A stretch of 64,000 bases of DNA, taken from the NCBI RefSeq assembly GCF_003259895.1, contig NZ_QLME01000003.1:152035-216034 (forward strand). Reading direction: 5' to 3'. Under the pieces are notes generated by a model. The model worked only from the letters and a program-made list of their open reading frames with translations. It ran no database searches and was not told the origin of the DNA. The translations under genes were made by a program, and so were the position numbers. Of this stretch, positions 1-7,799 are shown in pieces (position 1 is the stretch's first letter; each line of letters opens with the position of its first letter). This DNA comes from Halanaerobium saccharolyticum. Its GTDB lineage: Bacteria > Bacillota > Halanaerobiia > Halanaerobiales > Halanaerobiaceae.

Positions 1-122
1 TTGCAGTTATTTTTGAAGGGAAAATTGTCGATATTTTGAATGCTTCAGAAACTGATGAAAGAGAACTTGGTAAATTAATGACAGGTTCTAAAGCTGAAAC
101 AGGAGGTGAGATCATTGAATAA
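1..122 (+). CDS. ABC transporter ATP-binding protein, C-terminal end (partial)
   Basis: Only the last 39 codons are present, reading in the frame that begins at base 3 and ending with TAA at 120-122. The tail has the look of the C-terminus of the duplicated ATPase of nucleoside/simple-sugar importers of the BmpA/NupOPQ type, ending with a Lys-Leu-Met-Thr-Gly segment. The assignment rests mainly on the two permeases that follow with overlapping reading frames. The gene continues upstream of the window, so no nucleotide-binding motif can be checked here. Confidence 0.7.
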   Translation, partial: AVIFEGKIVDILNASETDERELGKLMTGSKAETGGEIIE

Positions 123-1227
123 ATATTCAAACAAAATAAGATCTATATTAATTGATTTGGGATTATCTTTATTATCAATAATTGTTGCATTAATTGTAGG
201 TACATTATTTATTTATTTAACTGATAAATCACCGATAGACGCCTATTCTGCTTTATATATAGGTGCCTTTGGAAGTTTTAGAGCGATAGCAAACACATTA
301 TGGCGCTCGACCCCATTAATTTTAACTGGATTGGCTGTAGCTCTACCTTTTAGAGCAGGCTTATTTAATATTGGAGCAGAAGGACAGCTTTTAATGGGAG
401 GATTTACGGCAGGAGTTGTCGGTTTTTATTTCACTTCTTTACCCACATTTATCCATCTGCCTTTTGCTATTATAGCAGGAATGTTTGTTGGTGGACTCTG
501 GGGAGGTTTACCTGGTTTATTAAAGGCTAAAATGGATGTACATGAAGTTATTGCAACTATCATGTTAAACCATATTGCTATTGCCCTGACTATCAATTAT
601 GGTATTAACATCTTTAGAGATACAGGGCGTCCTGCTACTCCAAAAATAATGGAATCTGCATCGATGTTTAACTTTAAAAATATTATGGATTACCCGCTAT
701 TATCTAATCTTCCTTTTGCTGAGTTATTTGCTCAGCCAGCAATCAGACTTCATATAAACTTTTTTCTAGCTCTTATAGCAGCTGTTATTTTATGGTATTT
801 ATTATTTAAAACAACACTTGGTTATGAAATGAGAGCTGTTGGATTTAATCCAGATGGCGCAGAATATGGTGGTATTAATGCCAGTAAGGGTATTATAACA
901 GCTATGTTTATTAGTGGTGCTGTTGCAGGTCTGGCTGGAGTTGGTGAAGTTTTAGGAACCCATTTAAGTTTTATTAATGGTATGGATGCTGGATACGGTT
1001 TTACCGGAATTGCGGTTGCTTTGATTGGCCAGACTCATCCAATTGGAGTTATTTTAGGTGGTCTTTTATTTGGAGCTCTAGCACAGGGTGGTCTGGAAAT
1101 GCAGTTTTCAGGTATTCCGTCTGAAATCGTAATGTTAATTCAGGCTTTAGTAATTTTCTTTGTTGCAGCCCTCCAGGTCTTTAAAGTATATCTTGCCAAA
1201 AGAAAAGCAAAAGGAGGGGTTGAATAA
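115..1227 (+). CDS. Nucleoside/simple-sugar ABC transporter permease (first)
   Basis: An integral membrane permease of the BPD_transp_2 type found in BmpA-linked nucleoside importers (NupP-like). About nine hydrophobic segments are visible, beginning near residue 12, and the conserved loop near 'GLFNIGAEGQLLMGG' is present. A TTG at 115 is preferred over the GTG at 106 because AGGAGGTGA at 101-109 lies 5 bases before it; the GTG lies inside that ribosome binding site. The start overlaps the ATPase gene by 8 bases, and the stop overlaps the next start (ATAATG), so the three genes are translationally coupled. The substrate-binding lipoprotein is presumably upstream of the window. Confidence 0.88.
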   Translation: MNKYSNKIRSILIDLGLSLLSIIVALIVGTLFIYLTDKSPIDAYSALYIGAFGSFRAIANTLWRSTPLILTGLAVALPFRAGLFNIGAEGQLLMGGFTAGVVGFYFTSLPTFIHLPFAIIAGMFVGGLWGGLPGLLKAKMDVHEVIATIMLNHIAIALTINYGINIFRDTGRPATPKIMESASMFNFKNIMDYPLLSNLPFAELFAQPAIRLHINFFLALIAAVILWYLLFKTTLGYEMRAVGFNPDGAEYGGINASKGIITAMFISGAVAGLAGVGEVLGTHLSFINGMDAGYGFTGIAVALIGQTHPIGVILGGLLFGALAQGGLEMQFSGIPSEIVMLIQALVIFFVAALQVFKVYLAKRKAKGGVE

Positions 1228-2126
1228 TGGATATTTTGAGACAAATATTTTCTTTATCTTTAATTCTTGCCAGTTTTCGTTTTGCTACTCCTTTAATTTT
1301 AGCAGCTTTAGGAGGTATTTTTTCTGAGAGATCTGGTGTAGTTAATATTGCTTTAGAAGGTATGATGCTTATTGGTGCTTTTGCAGCAGTTTATGGTAGT
1401 GCCAGCACAGGTAATCCCTGGATTGGTGTTTTATATTCAATGATTGCTGGCCTTTCATTTGCGGCGATTTTAGCACTTGTTTGTGTAACCTTTAAGGCTA
1501 ATCAAATTGTTGTTGCGACCGGTATTAACATTTTTGCTTCAGGTATTACGATTTTTTTGCTGCAGGTATTATTTGGTGTAAAAGGAACTTCACCAATTGT
1601 AAATAGATTACCCGCATTTAGAGTCTTAGGTGTTAGATTTAATCCTATTACCTATATTGCTTTAATCTTAGTCCCTGTTGTCTGGTTTATTTTCTTTAAA
1701 ACCCACTGGGGTCTAAGAATTAGATCAATTGGTGAACATCCAGCAGCAGCGGATACTTTAGGTATCAACGTTAATAGATGGAGATTTGTCAGTGTTTTAA
1801 TTAGTGGTGTTCTGGCTGGATTAGCAGGAGCACATTTATCAATCGGTGATGGTAGTGCTTTTGTTAGAGAAATGTCTGCTGGACGGGGATTTATTGCGCT
1901 GGCAGCTATGATTTTTGGTAAATGGCATCCTTTTGGTGCGTTTGGAGCTGCAATGTTATTTGGTTTTGCAGAAGCAATTGCAGTTCGGGTAGATTTTCCT
2001 TTTATACCTTCAGAGCTAATTAGTGCAATACCATATGTGCTTACTTTAGTTGTATTGGCTGGCTTCTTCGGCAAATCAACCCCACCGGCAGCTTCAGGTG
2101 AGCCATATTATAAAGGTGAGAAATAA
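1227..2126 (+). CDS. Nucleoside/simple-sugar ABC transporter permease (second)
   Basis: Second permease of the importer (NupQ-like), 299 residues, hydrophobic throughout, with the family loop 'GVVNIALEGMMLIGAF' near residue 37 that mirrors the equivalent loop of the first permease. It pairs with the upstream permease to form the transmembrane channel. Its ATG shares one base with the upstream TAA, and AGGAGGGG at 1212-1219 serves as ribosome binding site. It is the last gene of the operon; a hairpin terminator follows 30 bases after the stop. Nucleosides are the likeliest substrate by family, but the sequence alone does not fix this. Confidence 0.88.
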   Translation: MDILRQIFSLSLILASFRFATPLILAALGGIFSERSGVVNIALEGMMLIGAFAAVYGSASTGNPWIGVLYSMIAGLSFAAILALVCVTFKANQIVVATGINIFASGITIFLLQVLFGVKGTSPIVNRLPAFRVLGVRFNPITYIALILVPVVWFIFFKTHWGLRIRSIGEHPAAADTLGINVNRWRFVSVLISGVLAGLAGAHLSIGDGSAFVREMSAGRGFIALAAMIFGKWHPFGAFGAAMLFGFAEAIAVRVDFPFIPSELISAIPYVLTLVVLAGFFGKSTPPAASGEPYYKGEK

Positions 2127-2155
2127 AAAATATTTAATCTAATATTGATTTAATT

Positions 2156-2188
2156 AAGGACAGCATATATATGCTGTCCTTAATTTTT
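2156..2188 (+). terminator. Terminator of the ABC importer operon
   Basis: AAGGACAGCATA and its complement TATGCTGTCCTT form a 12-bp stem at 2156-2181, followed by AATTTTTTAG. It lies directly downstream of the second permease. Confidence 0.8.
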
Positions 2189-2274
2189 TAGCTGAAATTT
2201 ATAAGTAACTTTGAATTATTTTAATAAAAACAAAAAAATGTCCTAAAACAATTAAATAAATCATAAAAGTGTGT

Positions 2275-2280
2275 TATAAT
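2275..2280 (+). promoter_or_regulatory. Probable -10 element of the rodZ-like gene
   Basis: A perfect TATAAT preceded by TG, about 80 bases before the start. The -35 position holds only TTAAAT (2252-2257, 17-base spacing), so the promoter may depend on the TG extension. Confidence 0.45.
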
Positions 2281-2361
2281 AAGAATTAGTGATTTTATAA
2301 GCTTGAAATTATGAGAGATCTTTATATAAATTTTACTGTGCCATTAAAGGGGGACAATAAA

Positions 2362-3609
2362 TTGGAAGAAATGGAACTTGAACTTGGTTCACTGCTTAAA
2401 AAGGCAAGAGAAGAAAAGGGCTTAAACCTTGATGATATACAGGAAGAAACAAAAATCCGAAAAAAATATTTAGAAGCAATAGAAGAGAATAACTTTGATG
2501 TTCTACCTGGAAGAGTATATTTAAAAGTTTTTATTAAGGGCTATGCTAGAGAAGTTGGCTTAAATTATCAGGACTTACTTAAAAAATACGAAATATTAAA
2601 CATAAAAGAGGAAAAAGAAAGTAATTTACAAAAAGATTATTTAAATGGAACTAAAGTACCTTCTGGTTCAAATAATAATGACCGTAAAAAGCCTTTTAAA
2701 ATTATTTTTATTATATTATTAATACTATTTTTGGGAGCAGCCGCTGTTTATACTTTTCAGTATTTTAATAATTCAGAGATTCGATTATTAAATCAGCAGA
2801 GCAGTGAAAATATTGAAGAAGAATCACAACTTCTAGAAATTGAAGAAAATGAGGATCTGGAAACTATTCCTGAAAATGAGGAAGAAACTCCAGCAGCAGA
2901 AGAAAATGGTGCTGTTAATTCATTAAATATTTCTGATAATGATTTAAATTTATCTGAGAATGAAAGTGATAATTTGCTAGATTCTTTTGATTCAGATGTG
3001 CTTACAGAAGAAAATACAGAAATTATTGATCAGAATAATTTTGATGAACCTGAAGCCCTTGATTCTCAGGAGCAAAATCAGATTAGCGAAATAATTATTT
3101 CAGAGGAGTTTAATAATCAGCAGGAAACTGAAGATAATGACCAGGGAACTAATGATCAAGAAACTGCAGCTGTTGAAGGGCAGGATTCTGCTCAATCTGA
3201 CAATTCTCAAATAAATGATGATAACATTCAGTCCAGAGATCAATCATCAGCCGAGGCTGCTAATTCAGTAAATGGAGAAGGCAGTTCAGCAACTGAGGCT
3301 GATGAAGAAGAATCAGCAAATCAAGAAGAAGTGGTTCTAGATAATAATATAGAGATTTCTGCAAGTGATACTGTCTGGATAACTGTGGAGCTTGATGGAG
3401 AAAATTCTTTTAGTGGGATTTTAGAAGCTGGAGATCAGCAGAGCTTTGAATTAGAGGATAGATTATATATCAAAATTGGTAATGGAAGTGCTATAACAGC
3501 TGAAATGGCTGGAGAAAGCTATGGACCCTGGGCTGGAGATGGAGAGATAGCAGAAGTTGAGTTTTTAAATGAAGGTGAAGAAATTATAATTAACAATCTT
3601 AGAGATTAG
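2362..3609 (+). CDS. RodZ-like cytoskeletal/cell-shape protein
   Basis: A membrane protein with three parts: an N-terminal helix-turn-helix of the HTH_25 type (about residues 6-75, 'LGSLLKKAREEKGLNLDDIQ'), a single transmembrane helix near residue 115 after a lysine-rich stretch, and a long acidic Glu/Asn/Ser-rich region leading to a C-terminal beta-rich DUF4115-like domain in the last 85 residues. This is the architecture of RodZ, which links MreB filaments to the elongation machinery. The TTG at 2362 is chosen because AAAGGGGG at 2346-2353 precedes it; an ATG at 2311 has no such site. The extended disordered acidic linker (about 190 residues) is longer than in typical RodZ. No mreB is nearby. 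Confidence 0.75.
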   Translation: MEEMELELGSLLKKAREEKGLNLDDIQEETKIRKKYLEAIEENNFDVLPGRVYLKVFIKGYAREVGLNYQDLLKKYEILNIKEEKESNLQKDYLNGTKVPSGSNNNDRKKPFKIIFIILLILFLGAAAVYTFQYFNNSEIRLLNQQSSENIEEESQLLEIEENEDLETIPENEEETPAAEENGAVNSLNISDNDLNLSENESDNLLDSFDSDVLTEENTEIIDQNNFDEPEALDSQEQNQISEIIISEEFNNQQETEDNDQGTNDQETAAVEGQDSAQSDNSQINDDNIQSRDQSSAEAANSVNGEGSSATEADEEESANQEEVVLDNNIEISASDTVWITVELDGENSFSGILEAGDQQSFELEDRLYIKIGNGSAITAEMAGESYGPWAGDGEIAEVEFLNEGEEIIINNLRD

Positions 3610-3651
3610 TTTATTATTTTAAAGAGCAGTTTTATTCAATAATAATAAAAA

Positions 3652-3678
3652 AAACACCCGTTAAAAAACGGGTGTTTT
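3652..3678. terminator. Bidirectional terminator
   Basis: AAACACCCG and CGGGTGTTT form a 9-bp stem around a TTAAAAAA loop, with A-runs on the left and T-runs on the right. It can stop both the rodZ-like transcript and the minus-strand tRNA transcript. Confidence 0.75.
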
Positions 3679-3690
3679 AAATATTCATAA

Positions 3691-3775
3691 TGGTGGAGGG
3701 GAAAGGATTTGAACCTTTGTAGGCATCGCCGGCAGATTTACAGTCTGCTCCCTTTAACCACTCGGGCACCCCTCC
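3691..3775 (-). tRNA. tRNA-Tyr (anticodon GTA)
   Basis: 85 bases with encoded CCA. Read on the minus strand it begins GGAGGGGTGCCCGAGTGGTT, has a CTGTAAA anticodon loop (GTA) and a long variable arm as expected of a class II tRNA. The acceptor arm GGAGGGG pairs with CCCCTCC, then A73 and CCA. Confidence 0.95.
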
Positions 3776-3786
3776 ATATTTAGAAA

Positions 3787-3855
3787 TAAGAGTTAGGAAG
3801 TCGGAGATAGGATAAATCTTAATTCTTTATCTTGCTTCTGACATCTTACTTCTTA
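3787..3855. repeat. Imperfect inverted repeat between two tRNA genes
   Basis: Two arms of about 30 bases (TAAGAGTTAGGAAGTCGGAG... and its imperfect complement ending TTACTTCTTA) face each other around a short AT-rich loop. The arms agree at roughly two thirds of positions. It fills the whole spacer between the tRNA-Tyr and tRNA-Glu genes. It may be an interspersed repeat or a folded spacer that assists processing. Confidence 0.5.
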
Positions 3856-3859
3856 AAAA

Positions 3860-3935
3860 TGGTACCCTCAAGGGGATTCGAACCCCTGCCGCTAGGATGA
3901 AAACCTAGTGTCCTGGACCCCTAGACGATGAGGGC
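3860..3935 (-). tRNA. tRNA-Glu (anticodon TTC)
   Basis: 76 bases with encoded CCA. Minus-strand reading begins GCCCTCATCGTCTAGGGG and contains the loop GTTTTCATC with anticodon TTC. Acceptor GCCCTCA pairs with TGAGGGT (one G-U at the end). It is upstream of tRNA-Tyr on the same strand, probably in one transcript. Confidence 0.95.
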
Positions 3936-4117
3936 AGATAGCTTTTTTACAAGCACAATTAACAGTATATATTAACAGCAGCTGATGGTCAATTTATTCT
4001 AATGGTGATTATTCACCTTTAAATTAAATTAAGTATTAAATGCTATATTTTTTTCGTTTTTTCTTAATTTTAAAGCTTGAATTGAATATATATCAGGCCA
4101 GGAAAGAGTGATTATTT

Positions 4118-4687
4118 ATGCAAAAAGATTTTTTAAATGCGGTTGAGTTTTCACATTTATTATTAAAAGAAAATGTTGAGGCTGGTGACTTAGTTATCGA
4201 TGCTACAGCTGGAAATGGTCATGATACTAAATATTTAGCAGAGCTTGTGGGTGCTGATGGTAAAGTTTTTGCATTTGATATCCAGGAAAAAGCTATTGAT
4301 CAGACCAGAGAACTACTAAAAATGAATGAGTTATCTGCCCGGGCTGAATTAATTTTGGACAGTCATGCTAAAATAGATCAATATTTAACTCAAAAAATAT
4401 CAGCTGCAATTTTCAATCTTGGCTATTTGCCAGGCGGTAATAAAGAAATTATAACCAGGAGTGAGAGCACTATTAGTGCTTTAAAAAAATCAATAGAACT
4501 GCTCAAGAAAAATGGTATTGTGATATTAGTTATTTACAGCGGTCATTCTGGAGGAGAGGAAGAAAAAAATGAACTTCTGGATTTCGCTTCAGCCTTAGAT
4601 TATAAAAAGTTTAATGTATTAAATTATGAGTTTTTAAATCAACCCGGAACGCCTCCACAGGTACTGGCTATTAAAAAAAGAATTTAG
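4118..4687 (+). CDS. mnmM: tRNA wobble-uridine methyltransferase MnmM (YtqB family)
   Basis: A class I SAM-dependent methyltransferase of the YtqB family (formerly 'rRNA methylase', PF06962). Members have been shown to be MnmM, which methylates the aminomethyl group at U34 of tRNAs. Visible motifs are the SAM-binding 'VIDATAGNGHDT' near residue 26, the acidic 'FAFDIQ' after strand 2, 'FNLGYLPGGNK' (residues 107-117) typical of this family, and 'VIYSGHSGGEEE' in the C-terminal half. The length of 189 residues is normal. It stands alone between tRNA genes, which fits a role in tRNA modification. Confidence 0.85.
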   Translation: MQKDFLNAVEFSHLLLKENVEAGDLVIDATAGNGHDTKYLAELVGADGKVFAFDIQEKAIDQTRELLKMNELSARAELILDSHAKIDQYLTQKISAAIFNLGYLPGGNKEIITRSESTISALKKSIELLKKNGIVILVIYSGHSGGEEEKNELLDFASALDYKKFNVLNYEFLNQPGTPPQVLAIKKRI

Positions 4688-4849
4688 TAATATAATACAG
4701 TTTCTATTGATAAGATTGACAGCTGGAATATTTAGAATATTTTCAATAAAATTCCTGTTCATATTTGCTGTAAATAAGGGGATATCCAAGTATTTTTGAG
4801 AAATATAGGATTAAATAGAGCTAAAGTAGAATAATTATAATAATAGGAC

Positions 4850-4878
4850 TTGACCTAACTCTCTAACTCTATTATAAT
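4850..4878 (+). promoter_or_regulatory. Promoter of the Trp/Thr tRNA cluster
   Basis: TTGACC at 4850-4855 and TATAAT at 4873-4878 with a 17-base spacer, ending 32 bases before the first tRNA-Trp. This is a near-consensus housekeeping promoter. Confidence 0.85.
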
Positions 4879-4910
4879 AGTTATTGCTTGATTGAAAAAG
4901 GCTTCTTCTT

Positions 4911-4986
4911 AGGGGAGTAGCTCAACTGGCAGAGTAGTGGACTCCAAATCCATTGGTTGCAGGTTCAATTCCTGTCTCCCCTGCCA
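4911..4986 (+). tRNA. tRNA-Trp (anticodon CCA), copy 1
   Basis: 76 bases from AGGGGAG to encoded CCA. The anticodon loop is CTCCAAA (CCA). Acceptor AGGGGAG pairs with CTCCCCT and the discriminator is G73, as expected for tryptophan. Confidence 0.95.
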
Positions 4987-5002
4987 TTTTAATTTAATAG
5001 AT

Positions 5003-5078
5003 GCTGATGTAGCTCAATTGGTAGAGCAGCTCACTTGTAATGAGCAGGTTACCAGTTCAAGTCTGGTCATCAGCTCCA
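5003..5078 (+). tRNA. tRNA-Thr (anticodon TGT), copy 1
   Basis: 76 bases from GCTGATG to encoded CCA. The anticodon loop CTTGTAA gives TGT. The acceptor pairs with CATCAGC; discriminator T73. Confidence 0.95.
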
Positions 5079-5085
5079 TTTTTAT

Positions 5086-5161
5086 AGGGGAGTAGCTCAA
5101 CTGGCAGAGTAGTGGACTCCAAATCCATTGGTTGCAGGTTCAATTCCTGTCTCCCCTGCCA
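5086..5161 (+). tRNA. tRNA-Trp (anticodon CCA), copy 2
   Basis: Identical in sequence to the copy at 4911-4986, displaced by 175 bases. Confidence 0.95.
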
Positions 5162-5177
5162 TTTTAATCTAATATAC

Positions 5178-5253
5178 GCTGATGTAGCTCAATTGGTAGA
5201 GCAGCTCACTTGTAATGAGCAGGTTACCAGTTCAAGTCTGGTCATCAGCTCCA
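5178..5253 (+). tRNA. tRNA-Thr (anticodon TGT), copy 2
   Basis: Identical in sequence to the copy at 5003-5078, displaced by 175 bases. Confidence 0.95.
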
Positions 5254-5264
5254 TTGAATTTATT

Positions 5265-5293
5265 AGAAAGTCGATTTCGACTTTCTTTTTTTT
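5265..5293 (+). terminator. Terminator of the tRNA cluster
   Basis: GAAAGTCGA and TCGACTTTC form a 9-bp stem around TT, followed by eight T residues, immediately after the second tRNA-Thr. Confidence 0.88.
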
Positions 5294-5389
5294 ATACTTA
5301 TTTATTTAATTGATTATAACTAACTAGTCCAGCCACTAATTTGCAGCAGTAATCTATCAATGTTACAATTAATTGAGGAAGTGATCTAA

Positions 5390-5683
5390 ATGGCAAATAA
5401 ATACAGGCACAATAAAGTTAAACAAGAGCATACAATAATTGAAGATATATTACCCCTGCTGGAAGAGATAGCGCTTTCTAAGCTTGTTAAAAGCATTATT
5501 CCGGGCCGAATTAATAGAAGGAAGGGAAGTGGCACCCCTGCCTATATTCAGCTTAAATATAATACTAGAAGTGGTATAAAATTAATTGCAAAAAATAGTT
5601 CATCTTTACAGGAAGTATTTGTAGTTACAGATTATCCTGATCAGACAATGGAATATTTAAAAAAATTGGACTATATAAAATAA
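5390..5683 (+). CDS. DUF2103-like small protein
   Basis: A 97-residue basic protein that resembles the DUF2103 family ('predicted metal-binding'), recognised from the central 'VKSIIPGRINRRKGSG' segment and the following strand-rich half with 'KLIAKNSSSLQEVFVVT'. No cysteine is present and the few histidines are N-terminal, so metal binding is not supported by what is seen here. GAGGAAG is a suitable ribosome binding site before the ATG. It lies alone between the Trp/Thr and Pro tRNA genes. Function unknown. Confidence 0.55.
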   Translation: MANKYRHNKVKQEHTIIEDILPLLEEIALSKLVKSIIPGRINRRKGSGTPAYIQLKYNTRSGIKLIAKNSSSLQEVFVVTDYPDQTMEYLKKLDYIK

Positions 5684-5698
5684 ATAAGCAGAATTAAT

Positions 5699-5727
5699 TT
5701 GACAAAAAGACTTAATTTATATATAAT
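5699..5727 (+). promoter_or_regulatory. Promoter of tRNA-Pro
   Basis: TTGACA at 5699-5704 and TATAAT at 5722-5727 with a 17-base spacer; both hexamers are consensus. The tRNA begins 15 bases downstream. Confidence 0.9.
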
Positions 5728-5742
5728 ATTTCTTGTTGACAA

Positions 5743-5819
5743 CGGGCTATGGCGCAGCTTGGTAGCGCGCTACACTGGGGGTGTAGAGGTCTCCGGTTCA
5801 AATCCGGATAGCCCGACCA
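5743..5819 (+). tRNA. tRNA-Pro (anticodon GGG)
   Basis: 77 bases from CGGGCTA to encoded CCA. The anticodon stem CTACA/TGTAG encloses the loop CTGGGGG, giving GGG. The acceptor pairs with TAGCCCG; discriminator A73. Confidence 0.95.
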
Positions 5820-5831
5820 TTTTAGTTATCA

Positions 5832-5852
5832 GGCCCTTTTTCGGGCTTTTTT
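5832..5852 (+). terminator. Terminator of tRNA-Pro
   Basis: GGCCC and GGGCT arms around a T-rich loop, followed by six T residues, 13 bases after the tRNA. Confidence 0.75.
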
Positions 5853-5924
5853 GTAGTTATAGAGACTTAAAATTTGGAATTATATAATTTTATTTTTAAA
5901 TTATGACACTATAAAGGAGTAAAA

Positions 5925-7262
5925 ATGATAAGATATTCTTTAATGACCCTGGGCTGTCCTAAAAATGAAGTTGACAGTCAGCATATGAATGGTTTTTTAA
6001 GAGGAGAAAAAGAATTTCAATATACAGATAGCTTTGAGAAAGCAGAAGTAATTATTATTAATACCTGTGGTTTTATTCAGGATGCAAAGGAAGAGTCGAT
6101 TGAGACAATTTTGGCAGCCCTTGAATATAAAAAGCAGTATAATTGTAAATCGGTAATTGTTACTGGCTGTTTAACACAGCGCTATAGTGAGGAATTAGAA
6201 GCAGATATTCCGGAGATTGATGCAGTGCTTGGTACTTCAAACTTTGATAAAATTGCCGAAGTTATAAGAGAGAGTCTGGAAGGTAAAGAAACAGGTGGAG
6301 TAGAAGAAGCAGGTTTTGATTATAGTTCTTCTCTACCCCGTGAATTAGATAATGATGTTTATGCTTATTTAAAGATTGCCGAAGGCTGTAATAATAATTG
6401 TACTTACTGCAGCATTCCGCAGATTAGAGGTACAGTTAAAAGTAGATCAATTGCTGATATTGCAGCAGAAGCTAAAAGAATTGCTGAGAGTGGAATTAAG
6501 GAGTTAATAATTATTGCACAGGATACAACTCAATATGGGGTTGATATTTATGGACGTTCTGCCCTGGCTCCACTTTTAAGAAATTTGGCAGAAGTAGAGG
6601 GAATTAGGTGGATTAGAGTTTTATACAGCTATCCAGAATTTATAAGTGATGAAATAATTGAGGTTTTTGCGGAAGAGGAAAAAGTCTGTAATTATTTCGA
6701 TCTACCAATTCAGCATTCTTCTGCAAAGATAAGAAAGTTAATGAATCGCAAAGGAAATGAAGAAGATATCGCTAATATTATTAATAAGATAAGAAAAAAA
6801 ATTCCTGATGCAAAAATAAGAACTTCTCTAATCACAGGTTTTCCGGGAGAAAATGAGCAGGACTTTAATAATTTAAAAGAATTTGTTAAAAAATATGAAT
6901 TTGACAGACTGGGTGTTTTTGAATTTTCCAGAGAAGAAGGAACTGCAGCCTATAATTTAGATCAGAGAGTCCCTGAAGAGATTAAATCAGAAAGAAAAGA
7001 AGAAATTATGCAGCTGCAGCAGGAAATTTCTCTGGCCAAAAATAAAGAGTTAGTGGGGCGTACGATTGAGGTAATAATTGAAGATCAGGATCAGGAAAAT
7101 TATCTGGCAAGATCTCGTTATGATTCACCGGAAATTGATAATCAGATTTATCTCCCAATTGAAGATCACAATCTTGAAATAGGAGAAATTTACCAGGCTG
7201 TAATAAAAGAAGCCTTCCATTATGATTTAATAGGAGAGATTGAGGATGAATCTACCAAATAA
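5925..7262 (+). CDS. rimO: Ribosomal protein S12 methylthiotransferase RimO
   Basis: A radical-SAM methylthiotransferase that adds a methylthio group to an aspartate of ribosomal protein S12. The N-terminal domain carries the three iron-sulfur cysteines C11, C48 and C82; the radical-SAM motif CNNNCTYC supplies C155, C159 and C162; a TRAM domain occupies the last 65 residues. The opening 'TLGCPKNEVDSQHM' distinguishes RimO from MiaB, which is encoded separately at 32.0 kb. The length (445 residues) is normal. AAAGGAG precedes the ATG. It overlaps pgsA, the usual arrangement in Firmicutes. Confidence 0.95.
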   Translation: MIRYSLMTLGCPKNEVDSQHMNGFLRGEKEFQYTDSFEKAEVIIINTCGFIQDAKEESIETILAALEYKKQYNCKSVIVTGCLTQRYSEELEADIPEIDAVLGTSNFDKIAEVIRESLEGKETGGVEEAGFDYSSSLPRELDNDVYAYLKIAEGCNNNCTYCSIPQIRGTVKSRSIADIAAEAKRIAESGIKELIIIAQDTTQYGVDIYGRSALAPLLRNLAEVEGIRWIRVLYSYPEFISDEIIEVFAEEEKVCNYFDLPIQHSSAKIRKLMNRKGNEEDIANIINKIRKKIPDAKIRTSLITGFPGENEQDFNNLKEFVKKYEFDRLGVFEFSREEGTAAYNLDQRVPEEIKSERKEEIMQLQQEISLAKNKELVGRTIEVIIEDQDQENYLARSRYDSPEIDNQIYLPIEDHNLEIGEIYQAVIKEAFHYDLIGEIEDESTK

Positions 7263-7776
7263 ACTATCAGTACTCAGAATTTTACTGGTTCCAATTATTA
7301 TTTATTTACTTTTAATTAATTCTTTAACTACCAGTATTGCCGCTCTTGTGGTTTTTGTTTTAGCTGCCTTAACTGATAAATATGATGGTTATTATGCCCG
7401 AAAATATAATTTAATTACTACGCTGGGTAAAATTCTTGACCCGCTGGCAGATAAATTATTAATTATTGGTGTTTTTACTGCTTTTGTAGAAATTGGTGCT
7501 CTTTCTACCTGGCCTTTATTAATTATTGTGGCAAGAGAGCTTGCGGTTACAGGCTTAAGAGTAGTTGCAGCTGATCAGGGTTCAGTAATCCCTGCTAATA
7601 TCTGGGGCAAAACTAAAACTACTATTCAGATGATAACAGCAGTTGTTTTAATTATAAATCCACTAATTTTCGAACTGCCGGTGCTTTTAACAGAAACTTT
7701 AATCTGGTTAACTGTAATTATTACTATTTATTCCGGCTATACTTATTTTGCTGGAGCAGAAGTCGATTATTCTTAA
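7246..7776 (+). CDS. pgsA: CDP-diacylglycerol--glycerol-3-phosphate 3-phosphatidyltransferase
   Basis: Makes phosphatidylglycerophosphate, the committed step to phosphatidylglycerol. The CDP-alcohol phosphotransferase signature is complete: D and DG in 'TDKYDGYYAR', then G, D and D in 'LGKILDPLADK' (about residues 44-71). Five or six hydrophobic helices surround it. ATG at 7246 is preferred over TTG at 7240 because AGGAGAG lies 7 bases before the ATG. It overlaps rimO by 17 bases and is followed by pgpA, so two consecutive steps of phosphatidylglycerol synthesis are adjacent. Confidence 0.93.
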   Translation: MNLPNKLSVLRILLVPIIIYLLLINSLTTSIAALVVFVLAALTDKYDGYYARKYNLITTLGKILDPLADKLLIIGVFTAFVEIGALSTWPLLIIVARELAVTGLRVVAADQGSVIPANIWGKTKTTIQMITAVVLIINPLIFELPVLLTETLIWLTVIITIYSGYTYFAGAEVDYS

Positions 7777-7799
7777 GCTAAATACAGGAGGAAAGAGTT

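Larger units (their letters stand above)
4911..5253 (+). repeat. Tandem duplication of a tRNA-Trp/tRNA-Thr unit
   Basis: Two copies of a 175-base unit (4911-5085 and 5086 onward), each holding tRNA-Trp, a 16-base spacer and tRNA-Thr. The tRNAs are identical; the inner spacers differ at a few positions (AATTTAATAGAT versus AATCTAATATAC), so the duplication is not brand new but the tRNAs are held identical. Confidence 0.9.

Noticed and set aside
1652..2074. Long minus-strand open frame opposite the second ABC permease
   Set aside because: It lies wholly inside a well-supported permease gene, has no ribosome binding site, and reads as low-information text.
5112..5309. Open frame across the second tRNA-Trp and tRNA-Thr
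   Set aside because: It is the chance translation of two tRNA genes; the tRNAs fold correctly.
5699..5887. Open frame across tRNA-Pro
   Set aside because: It begins in the tRNA promoter and passes through the tRNA and its terminator.
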